Of a stretch of 64,000 nucleotides of DNA, positions 15,615-23,155 are shown in pieces. Under the pieces are notes generated by a model, which was given only the letters and a program-made list of their open reading frames with translations, made no database searches and was not told where the DNA came from. The stretch's first letter is position 1, and every line of letters begins with the position of its first letter. The DNA is from Streptomyces sp. Tu 3180 (GTDB taxonomy: Bacteria > Actinomycetota > Actinomycetes > Streptomycetales > Streptomycetaceae), in the NCBI RefSeq assembly GCF_009852415.1, contig NZ_WOXS01000002.1, forward strand, positions 5,310,001 to 5,374,000, written 5' to 3'. A program made the position numbers and the translations under genes.

Positions 15615-17945
15615 CTACTCCGTGCGCAGGCCGTCCGGGCGCATCATGCGCAGCAGGGGCGGCAGGCTCAGCAGGGTCACCACCACGACCACCGCCGCGC
15701 CGGTCCCGGTCATCTGCAGCACGCTCGGCCAGTCCACGCGGACCGGCGTCGCGGTCATCCGCAGCAGCACCGCGCCCAGCGTCATGCCCACCGCCGACGC
15801 CAGCAGCAGCCCCAGCCCGATCGGGATCGCCGTCTGCCACAGCACCGACAGGCTCAGCGTGCGCCGCCGGGTGCCGAAGGCGACCAGGGACGACAGCAGC
15901 TTGCGGCGTTCCCGCAGCTGCTCCAGCTGGGAGACCAGCAGGCTCGCCCCGATCAGCGCGAGCACGGCGGCGGCGCCGGCGAACAGGCCGGTGCGGACGG
16001 ACTCGTAGCGCTCGGAGCGCTCGGTGGCGGACCACACGAGCGGCTGGGTCATCGGGTCGAGCGCGGCCGCCGCGTTGCGCACGTGCTCGTGGGCGTCCGG
16101 CACCGAGTCGTCGACCGCCAGGTACAGCTCCCCCGTGACCGCCTCCGCCAGGCCCTCGGGCATCGCGCCCGGGGTCATCAGGAAGCCGTTGCGCCTGTCC
16201 CCGGTCGGGTCCTCGATCGAGTCGGCCTGCCGCACGCCCCCGGGGACGGTCCAGGCGGCGGCCCCGGGCCCGCCGGAGCCGGACGTCTCCGGGTACAGCT
16301 TCCGGCCGGGCTCGTTCAGCGCCGCGGTCTCCTCGTCGTAGTCGCCGCCGCGGAGCGCGAACACGTCACCGTCCCGGCAGCCCGGCAGCTTCGCGACCTC
16401 CCGCAGGGTGGCGCAGTCGCCGACGGTCAGCTGCGCGCCCTGCTGCGGCTCCTCCTGCGGCGGGGCGCCGTAGAGGTAGCCGTGGGACAGGGCGTGCACC
16501 CGCCGCACGCCCTCGGTCCCCTCCAGCTTCGCCGCCGCCGCGGAGAGTTCCACGCCCTCGGGCACCCGCATCTGCATCTGGGCCCGGGTGGTGTCGTAGC
16601 CGGTGGCCTCGGTGTAGTCGCTCTCCACCCCGGCGAACAGCATCTGCAGCGCGATCGCCCCGGCCACCGCGACCGCGATGCCGTTGACCATGCGGGCCGC
16701 CGCGCCGCTGCTCAACTGCAGGCGGCGCACCGCCAGTTGCCAGGAGACGCTGCCGGAGCCGAGCCGGGCGACGACCGTCTCCACGACCCACGGCAGCAGC
16801 GCGGTGACCCCGATGAGCAGGCACATGACACCACCGACGACCAGGTACTGGTTGAAGTCCCCGCCGTCCCTGCCCTGGCCGGCCATGGGCAGCAGCATGC
16901 CGATCCCGGCCAGCGGCAGCAGCAGCCGCCACCACAGCCGGCGGCGCGCGGGCCGCGCCGTGCGCACCACGCCCAGCGGCTCGATGACCACCCCGCGCAG
17001 CGCCACCAGCGTCACCAGCACCGCGGCCGCCGGAACCGCCACCGCGACCAGCAGCGCCAGCAGCGGCGAGGGGTTCAGATAGCTCGGGAAGACACTGACC
17101 CCGAACACCTCGAAGGACGCCGCGACCTCACGCCCGGCCAGGAAGAAGCCGGCGCCGAGGACGAGTCCGAGCAGCGCCCCGGCGAGCGCCTCGCCCGCGG
17201 CGATCCGCCGTGCCGTGCCGCCGTCGGCACCGACCAGCCGCAGCGCCGCCAGCCTGCGGTCCCGCCGCTCGCCGCCGAACCGCACGGCCGCGGCGACGAA
17301 CACGACGACCGGCATCAGCAGCACCACGAAGACGACCAGCGTCAGCAGCACGAGGACCGGATCCGTCTCCTCCTCGGTCGGGTAGGGGTCGCCGAAGGCG
17401 TCGATACGGGCCACCGTCGAGTTGTTGATCCGTTCGGCGAGGCCCTCGCCGCCCGCGTAGTAGGCGAGTTCCTGCGAGCCGATGAGCCCCTGCTCGCCGA
17501 TCGTCCCCACGATGTCGTACGGCAGCCGCTCGCGCAGCAGCCCGCCGCCGTCCGAGTCGAGCAGTTCCCTCAGCGCGGGGGAGACGACCATGTCGCCCGG
17601 TGCCGGGAACTCCTCCAGGCCCGGGGGCAGCGGGGCCCCCTCGCCCTCCGGCTCCACCAGCCGGCCGCGGACGTCCCGGTCCCGGTACTCGGTGTCGATG
17701 TCCGCGATGACCAGGGTGTCGTCCGCCTCGGGCATGACCTCCTGGGCGTAGGTGTAGTCCAGGCGTGCCTCCTCGCGCCGGCCCCGTTCCGCCAGCGCGT
17801 TCGGCAGGGAGGTGGTGAGCAGCAGCAGGGCCACCCCCAGTCCGACGCCGACGGCGGTGAGCAGCGCCCTGACCCAGCCCTCGCGCCCGCCGGCGAAGGC
17901 GAACCGGATCCCCATGGCCAGATCACGGGCCCACCCGGCACTCAT
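15615..17945 (-). CDS. FtsX-like ABC transporter permease
   Basis: A 776-residue permease with two FtsX domains (about 195-330 and 640-776) and roughly ten membrane segments. The first segment is at residues 24-45, followed by a large extracytoplasmic region. The architecture is that of the MacB/LolE-type mechanotransmission permeases, not substrate-channel permeases. Its ATG overlaps the stop of the ATPase gene by 4 nt (17942-17945). With the PadR gene it forms a three-gene minus-strand operon (regulator, ATPase, permease), likely a stress- or antimicrobial-responsive exporter under PadR control. Confidence 0.9.
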   Translation of the reverse strand: MSAGWARDLAMGIRFAFAGGREGWVRALLTAVGVGLGVALLLLTTSLPNALAERGRREEARLDYTYAQEVMPEADDTLVIADIDTEYRDRDVRGRLVEPEGEGAPLPPGLEEFPAPGDMVVSPALRELLDSDGGGLLRERLPYDIVGTIGEQGLIGSQELAYYAGGEGLAERINNSTVARIDAFGDPYPTEEETDPVLVLLTLVVFVVLLMPVVVFVAAAVRFGGERRDRRLAALRLVGADGGTARRIAAGEALAGALLGLVLGAGFFLAGREVAASFEVFGVSVFPSYLNPSPLLALLVAVAVPAAAVLVTLVALRGVVIEPLGVVRTARPARRRLWWRLLLPLAGIGMLLPMAGQGRDGGDFNQYLVVGGVMCLLIGVTALLPWVVETVVARLGSGSVSWQLAVRRLQLSSGAAARMVNGIAVAVAGAIALQMLFAGVESDYTEATGYDTTRAQMQMRVPEGVELSAAAAKLEGTEGVRRVHALSHGYLYGAPPQEEPQQGAQLTVGDCATLREVAKLPGCRDGDVFALRGGDYDEETAALNEPGRKLYPETSGSGGPGAAAWTVPGGVRQADSIEDPTGDRRNGFLMTPGAMPEGLAEAVTGELYLAVDDSVPDAHEHVRNAAAALDPMTQPLVWSATERSERYESVRTGLFAGAAAVLALIGASLLVSQLEQLRERRKLLSSLVAFGTRRRTLSLSVLWQTAIPIGLGLLLASAVGMTLGAVLLRMTATPVRVDWPSVLQMTGTGAAVVVVVTLLSLPPLLRMMRPDGLRTE

Positions 17946-18634
17946 ACGACGCGCTCCATGTCCCGGGACTTCCCGTCGCGCACGACGATCTCGCGGTCGG
18001 AGTAGGCGGCCACCCGTGCCTCGTGCGTGACGAGGACGACGGCGGCGTTCGCGGACCGGGCGGCGTCGGTGAGCAGTTCCATCACCCGCTCGCCGTTGAG
18101 CGAGTCCAGCGCACCGGTCGGCTCGTCGGCGAACACCACCCGCGGGCCCGTGACCAGCGCCCGGGCCACGGCGACCCGCTGCCCCTGGCCGCCGGAGACC
18201 TCGCCGGGCCGCTTCCCGCGGACGTCGTCGACCTCCAGGCGCTCCATCCAGGTCAGCGCCGCCCGTTCGGCCTCCCTGCGGGAGGTGCCGTTCAGCCGCA
18301 GCGGCAGGGCGACGTTCTCCACGCAGGTCAGCTCCGGCACGAGCTGCCCGAACTGGAAGACGAAGCCGAACTCCGAGCGCCTCAGCGCACTGCGCCCGGC
18401 GTCGTTCATCGCGGTCAGCTCGCGCCCGTCGTACGTGATCGACCCGGAGTCGGGTGTGACGATCCCGGCGAGGCAGTGCAGCAGGGTCGACTTGCCCGAT
18501 CCGGAGGGCCCCATCACGGCGACGACCTCGCCGGGGTGGATGGAGAACGCGGCGCCGTCGAGCGCGGTCGTCGGGCCGTAGACCTTGCGCAGGTCCCGGG
18601 CCGCGAGCAGGGTGCCGGCGGGGACGGAGGTCAT
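17942..18634 (-). CDS. ABC transporter ATP-binding protein (LolD/MacB type)
   Basis: A 230-residue ATPase. Walker A GPSGSGKST is near residue 40, the Q-loop is in FGFVFQFGQLVPELT, the signature SGGQGQR is near 140, Walker B is VVFADEPTGALD, and the H-loop is VTHEARVA. DEPTGALDS is typical of the FtsX-permease-linked class. Start and stop overlap the flanking PadR and permease genes by 4 nt each, so stoichiometric translation is likely. Confidence 0.94.
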   Translation of the reverse strand: MTSVPAGTLLAARDLRKVYGPTTALDGAAFSIHPGEVVAVMGPSGSGKSTLLHCLAGIVTPDSGSITYDGRELTAMNDAGRSALRRSEFGFVFQFGQLVPELTCVENVALPLRLNGTSRREAERAALTWMERLEVDDVRGKRPGEVSGGQGQRVAVARALVTGPRVVFADEPTGALDSLNGERVMELLTDAARSANAAVVLVTHEARVAAYSDREIVVRDGKSRDMERVV

Positions 18635-19155
18635 CGGGTCACCGCCTCGCGGAGCTTGTCGAGGCGCGCCGCGGTCAGCTCCAGCCAGCGCAGGTCGGCC
18701 TCCAGGTGGAACAGGGCGTGGTCGCAGACGAGCTGGTCGGCCAGGTCGCCCCTGCGCTTGCGGTCGGTGAGGATCCGCATGCTGCGCAGGTGCTCCGAGC
18801 GCTGCGTGTCGAGGATGTCGCCGGCGTCCCGGCTGGTGAGCAGGGCGAGGACGACCTTGGTGTAGAGCGTCGACTGCAGGTACGGCTCCGGCTTCTCCGG
18901 AGTGGCGAGCCAGCGCTCGACGTCGGTGACGCCGGCCTCGGTGATCGCGTACCGCTTGCGCTCGGGGCCGCCGCCGGACTCGATGCCGTCGACCTCGACG
19001 AGGCCGTTCCTCAGCAGGCGGGACATCGTCGAGTAGACCTGGCCGTAGTGCAGCGGCCGGTCGTGACCGAACTTCTCGTCGAAGGCCCGCTTCAGGTCGT
19101 AGCCGTGGCGCGGGCCGGACTCCAGGAGCCCCAGAAGGGTGTGACCGATGGACAT
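18631..19155 (-). CDS. PadR-family transcriptional regulator
   Basis: A 174-residue repressor-type protein; ATG 19155 gives the normal N-terminus MSIGHTLLGLLESGPRHGYD. The winged helix spans about 1-85 (LHYGQVYSTMSRLLRNGLVE, then the wing with RKRYAITEAG), and the C-terminal dimerisation helices span about 100-174. It is the first gene of the ABC operon and overlaps the ATPase gene by 4 nt. GTGTATAC repeats 20-40 nt upstream are the probable operator, so autoregulation of the whole operon is likely. Confidence 0.92.
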   Translation of the reverse strand: MSIGHTLLGLLESGPRHGYDLKRAFDEKFGHDRPLHYGQVYSTMSRLLRNGLVEVDGIESGGGPERKRYAITEAGVTDVERWLATPEKPEPYLQSTLYTKVVLALLTSRDAGDILDTQRSEHLRSMRILTDRKRRGDLADQLVCDHALFHLEADLRWLELTAARLDKLREAVTR

Positions 19156-19174
19156 GCCGAGCACTCTACACACG

Positions 19175-19195
19175 GTGTATACGCGCCGTGTATAC
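19175..19195. promoter_or_regulatory. Direct GTGTATAC repeats, probable PadR operator
   Basis: GTGTATAC occurs at 19175-19182 and again at 19188-19195, with starts 13 nt apart. Each contains the palindrome GTATAC, and ACAC precedes the first. The pair lies 20-40 nt upstream of the PadR start, within the expected promoter. Confidence 0.6.
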
Positions 19196-19260
19196 GCCGA
19201 GTGCGCAGAGCGTGGCAGGGGGTGCGGGACCCCAGGTGGGGGCCGGTTGTCACGGTTCTG

Positions 19261-19554
19261 TCACTGAGGGGCGGAGGGGTCGCCCGGGGGCCGTCGGGGG
19301 GCGTCGTCCGGCTGCCGCGCGGGCGGGCGGCCCCGGCGGGGGAGGGGGCCCGCCTCGCCGGGGAGCCGGCCCGCCTCCGCGAGCGCCCGGCGCAGCAGGA
19401 ACTCGATCTGGGCGTTGGCCGAGCGCAGCTCGTCGTTGGCCCAGCGGGCCAGGGCCTCGTACACCAGGGGGTCCAGCCGCAGCAGCACCTGCTTGCGCTG
19501 CTGCGGCCTGCGCCGAGGGGCCGTGCCCTCGGGGGAGTCCGCGGGGCCGGTCAC
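19261..19554 (-). CDS. Ribbon-helix-helix (Arc-like) protein partnered with SPFH gene
   Basis: A 97-residue basic protein starting at GTG 19554, overlapping the SPFH stop by 4 nt (GTGA). Residues about 19-60 (KQVLLRLDPLVYEALARWAN, then ELRSANAQIEFLLRRAL) have the beta strand and two helices of Arc/MetJ-type DNA-binding proteins. The rest is a Pro/Arg-rich tail. Such proteins bind DNA as dimers of dimers. With SPFH it likely forms an autoregulated pair acting on the palindrome at 20552. A toxin-antitoxin role is not indicated because no toxin-like gene is next to it. Confidence 0.8.
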   Translation of the reverse strand: MTGPADSPEGTAPRRRPQQRKQVLLRLDPLVYEALARWANDELRSANAQIEFLLRRALAEAGRLPGEAGPLPRRGRPPARQPDDAPRRPPGDPSAPQ

Positions 19555-20486
19555 TGGTAGAGCGTCCCGGTGTTGAGGACCGGCTGCGCGGAGCGGTCCC
19601 CGCACAGCACCACCATCAGGTTGGACACCATCGCCGCCTTGCGCTCGGAGTCCAGCTCCACGATGTCCTGCTCGGCGATCCGGGCCAGCGCCGACTCGAC
19701 CATGCCGACGGCGCCCTCCACGATCTGCTTGCGGGCCGCCACGACCGCGCCCGCCTGCTGCCGCTGGAGCATCGCCGAGGCGATCTCGGGGGCGTAGGCG
19801 AGGTGCGTGAAGCGGGACTCGATGATCTGCACGCCGGCCGCCTCCACGCGCGCGTGCAGTTCGACGGCGAGCTTCTCGGTGATCTCCTCGGCGTTGCCGC
19901 GCAGGGAGAGGCCGTCCTCGTCGTGGGCGTCGTAGGGGTACTCGATGGCGATGTGCCGGACGGCCGCCTCGGTCTGGGTGGAGACGAACTCGACGTAGTC
20001 GTCCACCTCGAAGGTCGCCTGGGCGGTGTCCTCCACCCGCCACACCACGACCGCGGCGAGCTCGATCGGGTTGCCGTACGCGTCGTTGACCTTGAGGACG
20101 GCGGTCTCGTGGTTGCGCACGCGCGTGGAGATCCTGGTGCGCGAGGTGAAGGGGTTCACCCAGCGCAGGCCGTCCTGCCGGATCGTGCCCCGGTACCTGC
20201 CGAAGAGCTGGACCACCCGCGCCTCGCCCGGCGCCACCATGTTCAGCCCGCACATCGCGAGGAACGCGGCGAGCGCGACCAGGATGCCGCCGACGATCAG
20301 CGCGGCCTTGGCGCCGGCCCCGGCGACCGCGGTGGCGGTCACGATCAGCGCCGCGCCGATCAGCAGCCCGGCCAGGCCGAGCAGCAGCGCCAGTCCGCCC
20401 CCGATGCTGTGCGCCGCGAACTCCCGCACGCGCGGCGCCGGCATCTCGGGCACGTCGGCCGTGACCTGTGTGTCGTGCGTGGACAT
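19551..20486 (-). CDS. SPFH/band 7 (slipin/stomatin-like) membrane protein
   Basis: A 311-residue protein with two hydrophobic segments (about 29-55 and 59-82), then a band 7 domain starting at APGEARVVQLFGRYRGT and running to about 285. RWVNPF, RNHETAVLKVNDAYGNPIELAAVVVWRV and AEEITEKLAVELHARVEAAGVQI are characteristic of prokaryotic slipins and stomatins. These scaffold membrane microdomains and often partner with proteases, none of which is adjacent here. It is co-transcribed with the ribbon-helix-helix gene and controlled from a promoter containing a perfect palindrome. Confidence 0.9.
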   Translation of the reverse strand: MSTHDTQVTADVPEMPAPRVREFAAHSIGGGLALLLGLAGLLIGAALIVTATAVAGAGAKAALIVGGILVALAAFLAMCGLNMVAPGEARVVQLFGRYRGTIRQDGLRWVNPFTSRTRISTRVRNHETAVLKVNDAYGNPIELAAVVVWRVEDTAQATFEVDDYVEFVSTQTEAAVRHIAIEYPYDAHDEDGLSLRGNAEEITEKLAVELHARVEAAGVQIIESRFTHLAYAPEIASAMLQRQQAGAVVAARKQIVEGAVGMVESALARIAEQDIVELDSERKAAMVSNLMVVLCGDRSAQPVLNTGTLYQ

Positions 20487-20551
20487 GAGTGGTCCCCCGT
20501 TCCCTCGGGCGTCCGCCGCGCGCGGTGTGCGCGGCTAGCGCCTGCCTATCT

Positions 20552-20565
20552 AAGTGATATCACTT
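20552..20565. promoter_or_regulatory. Perfect 14-bp palindrome in the SPFH promoter
   Basis: AAGTGATATCACTT is a perfect palindrome 66 nt upstream of the SPFH start codon. On the minus strand TAGATA immediately after it resembles a -10 box, so a protein bound here would cover the promoter spacer. The co-transcribed ribbon-helix-helix protein is the obvious candidate ligand. It also lies about 190 nt upstream of the divergent PBP gene. Confidence 0.65.
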
Positions 20566-20757
20566 TATCGCATCTCGGCAACCTTGCGCCCCTCTCGTAC
20601 GTCGGTTCCGTTGGGACGGGTGCTGATTGTCACGTCCGTAAAGGTCGGATCGGCGGCCCTTTGTCATAGCTCCCGGTGTTAGTTTTCTGAGCTGACCCGA
20701 GCGGCGAACCTGTGGGGCTGTCGAGCACACACGAACGAAGCGGAGCGGAACGGACGC

Positions 20758-23055
20758 ATGGGACGAGCGGAAGAAAGACGCGCACGACAGCGCGGTGGGC
20801 GCCGGGCGGCGGCCCAGAGCCGCCGTTCGTCCGGAGCGGCCGGGCGCACCGGCATACGCCGCCTCTTCACCTGGAAGAAGATCTTCGGCACCTTCTTCGG
20901 GCTCTGCCTGCTCGGCATGGGCGCCTTCATCGTGCTGTACATGGTGATCGACATCCCCGAGGGGAACGCCGACGCCAAACGGCAGAGCAACGTCTACAAG
21001 TACGGCGACGGCTCGATCATGGCCCGCGACGGCGAGGTCAACCGCGAGGTCGTCGACCTGGCGCAGATACCCAAGCAGGTCCAGAAGACCTTCGTCGCCG
21101 CCGAGAACAAGACCTTCTACAGCGACGCCGGCGTCGACCTGAAGGGCACCGCGCGCGGTCTGCTCAACACCGTCTCCGGCAAGGGCGCGCAGGGCGGCTC
21201 GACGATCACTCAGCAGTACGTCAAGAACTACTACCTGACGCAGGAACAGACCGTCTCGCGCAAGCTGAAGGAACTGGTCATCTCGCTGAAGCTGGACCGG
21301 GAGAAGTCCAAGGACTACATCCTCGCCGGCTACATCAACACCAGCTACTACGGCCGCAACGCCTACGGCATCCAGGCCGCCGCCCAGGCCTACTACCGCG
21401 TCGACGCCGAGGACCTCACGGTCGAACAGGGCGCCTACCTCGCCGCGCTGCTCCAGGCGCCGAGCCAGTACGACTGGGCGGTCGCCTCGGAGAGCGGCAG
21501 GAAACTGGTCAAGAACCGCTGGAACTACGTCCTGGACAACATGGTCGAGGAGGGCTGGCTCGACCGGTCCGAGCGGTCGGGCATGGAGTTCCCGGTGCCG
21601 AAGGAGCCCAAGGGCGACCCGGGCATGGCGGGCCAGACCGGCTACCTGGTGAACGCGGCCAACGCCGCGCTGAAGGAGCAGCTGGTCGCCGACGGCACCG
21701 CCGAGGACGCCAAGCAGGCCGACGCGCTCGTCGACGCCGGCGGCTGGACCATCACGCTCAACATCGACAAGAAGAAGCAGGCGGCGCTGGAGAAGGCCGT
21801 CAAGACCCAGCTCACCGCCAAGCTGGACCCCGAGGAGCGCGAGGTCGACGCGGACGTCCAGGCCGGCGCCGTGTCCGTGGACCCGAAGACGGGCGCGGTC
21901 GTGGCGATGTACGGCGGCGTGGACTACCTGAAGCACTACTTCAACAACGCCACCCGCGACGACTACCAGCCCGCCTCCACCTTCAAGCCGGTCATCCTGG
22001 CCGCCGCCGTGGAGGAGGGGGCCGAGACGCAGGACGGCCGGCCGATCACGGCCGGCACCGTCTACGACGGCACCAGCGAACGCCCGGTCGTGGACGGCGG
22101 CCGGAGGGTCGGCTTCGCCCCCGAGAACGAGGACGACCGCAACTACGGCGACGTCACCGTCCAGACGGCGATGAACAAGTCGATCAACTCCGTCTTCGCG
22201 CAGATGGGCATCGACGTCGGCATGGAGAAGGTGATGGAGACCGCGGGCAGGCTCGGCATGGACGCCGAGGACCTCCAGGCGGTGCCCGCGCAGACCCTGG
22301 GCTCCATGGGCGCCAGCCCCCTGGAGATGGCCGGCGTCTACGCCACGCTCGACAACCACGGCAGGAAGACCACCCCGTCGATCATCAAGTCCGCGGAGCA
22401 CCGCACCCGGACCGTCACCATGCCCGACGCGGTCGGCGAGCAGGTCATCAGCCGCGAGGCCGCCGACACGGTCACCTCGGTGCTGACCGGAGTGGTCGAC
22501 GACGGCACGGCGCGCGGGGCCGTCCGCGACAACCCGCTGCGCGACGGCCAGCAGGTCGCCGGCAAGACCGGTACCTCCGACGACAACCTGTCGGCCTGGT
22601 TCACCGGCTTCACGCCCGACCTGGTGACCTCCGTCGGCCTGTTCGGCGAGGACGACAAGCCCCCGCACAAGCAGGTCGAGATGTACGGCGCGGGCGGTGA
22701 ACCCCGGGTCAACGGCGGCGGCTTCCCGGCGCGGATCTGGGCGGCGTACACCTTCGGCGTGATGGAGGAGACCAGCGAGTTCGACCTGGAGACGAAGCAG
22801 GGCGCGGCCGTGGAGCCGTCCTCGACGCCGTCGCCGTCGCAGTCGCCGTCTCAGACGCCGAGCGAGGAGCCGACCACGGAGGAGCCGACCACCGAGCCGC
22901 CGTCCCAGACCCCGTCCCGGACGCCGACGACGGAGCCGCCGAGCCAGACCCCGACGACGGAGCCGACGACGCAGACGCCCTCGATCCCGCCGATCCTCGA
23001 GAGCCCGGAGAAACCGGAGAGGCCGGACGACCCGGAGCAGGACCAGCAGGAGTAG
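20758..23055 (+). CDS. Class A penicillin-binding protein (bifunctional transglycosylase/transpeptidase)
   Basis: A 765-residue protein that polymerises and cross-links peptidoglycan outside the membrane. A basic cytoplasmic tail (1-37) precedes one membrane anchor (about 40-62). The GT51 domain (about 80-260) has catalytic Glu116 in AAENKTFY and GGSTITQQYVKN. The transpeptidase domain has Ser407-x2-Lys410 (STFK), Ser475-Ile-Asn477 and KTGT at 603-606. The last 90 residues are a Pro/Thr/Ser/Glu-rich repeat tail, probably wall-spanning. It starts at ATG 20758 and is divergent from the SPFH operon. Confidence 0.95.
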   Translation: MGRAEERRARQRGGRRAAAQSRRSSGAAGRTGIRRLFTWKKIFGTFFGLCLLGMGAFIVLYMVIDIPEGNADAKRQSNVYKYGDGSIMARDGEVNREVVDLAQIPKQVQKTFVAAENKTFYSDAGVDLKGTARGLLNTVSGKGAQGGSTITQQYVKNYYLTQEQTVSRKLKELVISLKLDREKSKDYILAGYINTSYYGRNAYGIQAAAQAYYRVDAEDLTVEQGAYLAALLQAPSQYDWAVASESGRKLVKNRWNYVLDNMVEEGWLDRSERSGMEFPVPKEPKGDPGMAGQTGYLVNAANAALKEQLVADGTAEDAKQADALVDAGGWTITLNIDKKKQAALEKAVKTQLTAKLDPEEREVDADVQAGAVSVDPKTGAVVAMYGGVDYLKHYFNNATRDDYQPASTFKPVILAAAVEEGAETQDGRPITAGTVYDGTSERPVVDGGRRVGFAPENEDDRNYGDVTVQTAMNKSINSVFAQMGIDVGMEKVMETAGRLGMDAEDLQAVPAQTLGSMGASPLEMAGVYATLDNHGRKTTPSIIKSAEHRTRTVTMPDAVGEQVISREAADTVTSVLTGVVDDGTARGAVRDNPLRDGQQVAGKTGTSDDNLSAWFTGFTPDLVTSVGLFGEDDKPPHKQVEMYGAGGEPRVNGGGFPARIWAAYTFGVMEETSEFDLETKQGAAVEPSSTPSPSQSPSQTPSEEPTTEEPTTEPPSQTPSRTPTTEPPSQTPTTEPTTQTPSIPPILESPEKPERPDDPEQDQQE

Positions 23056-23085
23056 ACGGGAACGGACGAGACGAGGCGGGACGGC

Positions 23086-23117
23086 AGGGGCGCCCGGTGA
23101 GGTCACCGGGCGCCCCT
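23086..23117. terminator. Shared terminator hairpin
   Basis: A 15-nt inverted repeat (23086-23100 with 23103-23117), lying between the stop of the PBP gene and the convergent minus-strand phosphatase gene. The two bases between the arms imply a slightly shorter real stem with a larger loop. Confidence 0.7.
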
Positions 23118-23155
23118 GAGTCGTTCCCGCGGACCCGCCGAGGTCCGGCCGCGGG

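Noticed and set aside
20560..23106. 848-codon minus-strand frame antisense to the PBP gene
   Set aside because: The plus-strand gene has all class A PBP motifs; the antisense text is Leu/Val/Arg-rich shadow sequence caused by high GC at third positions.
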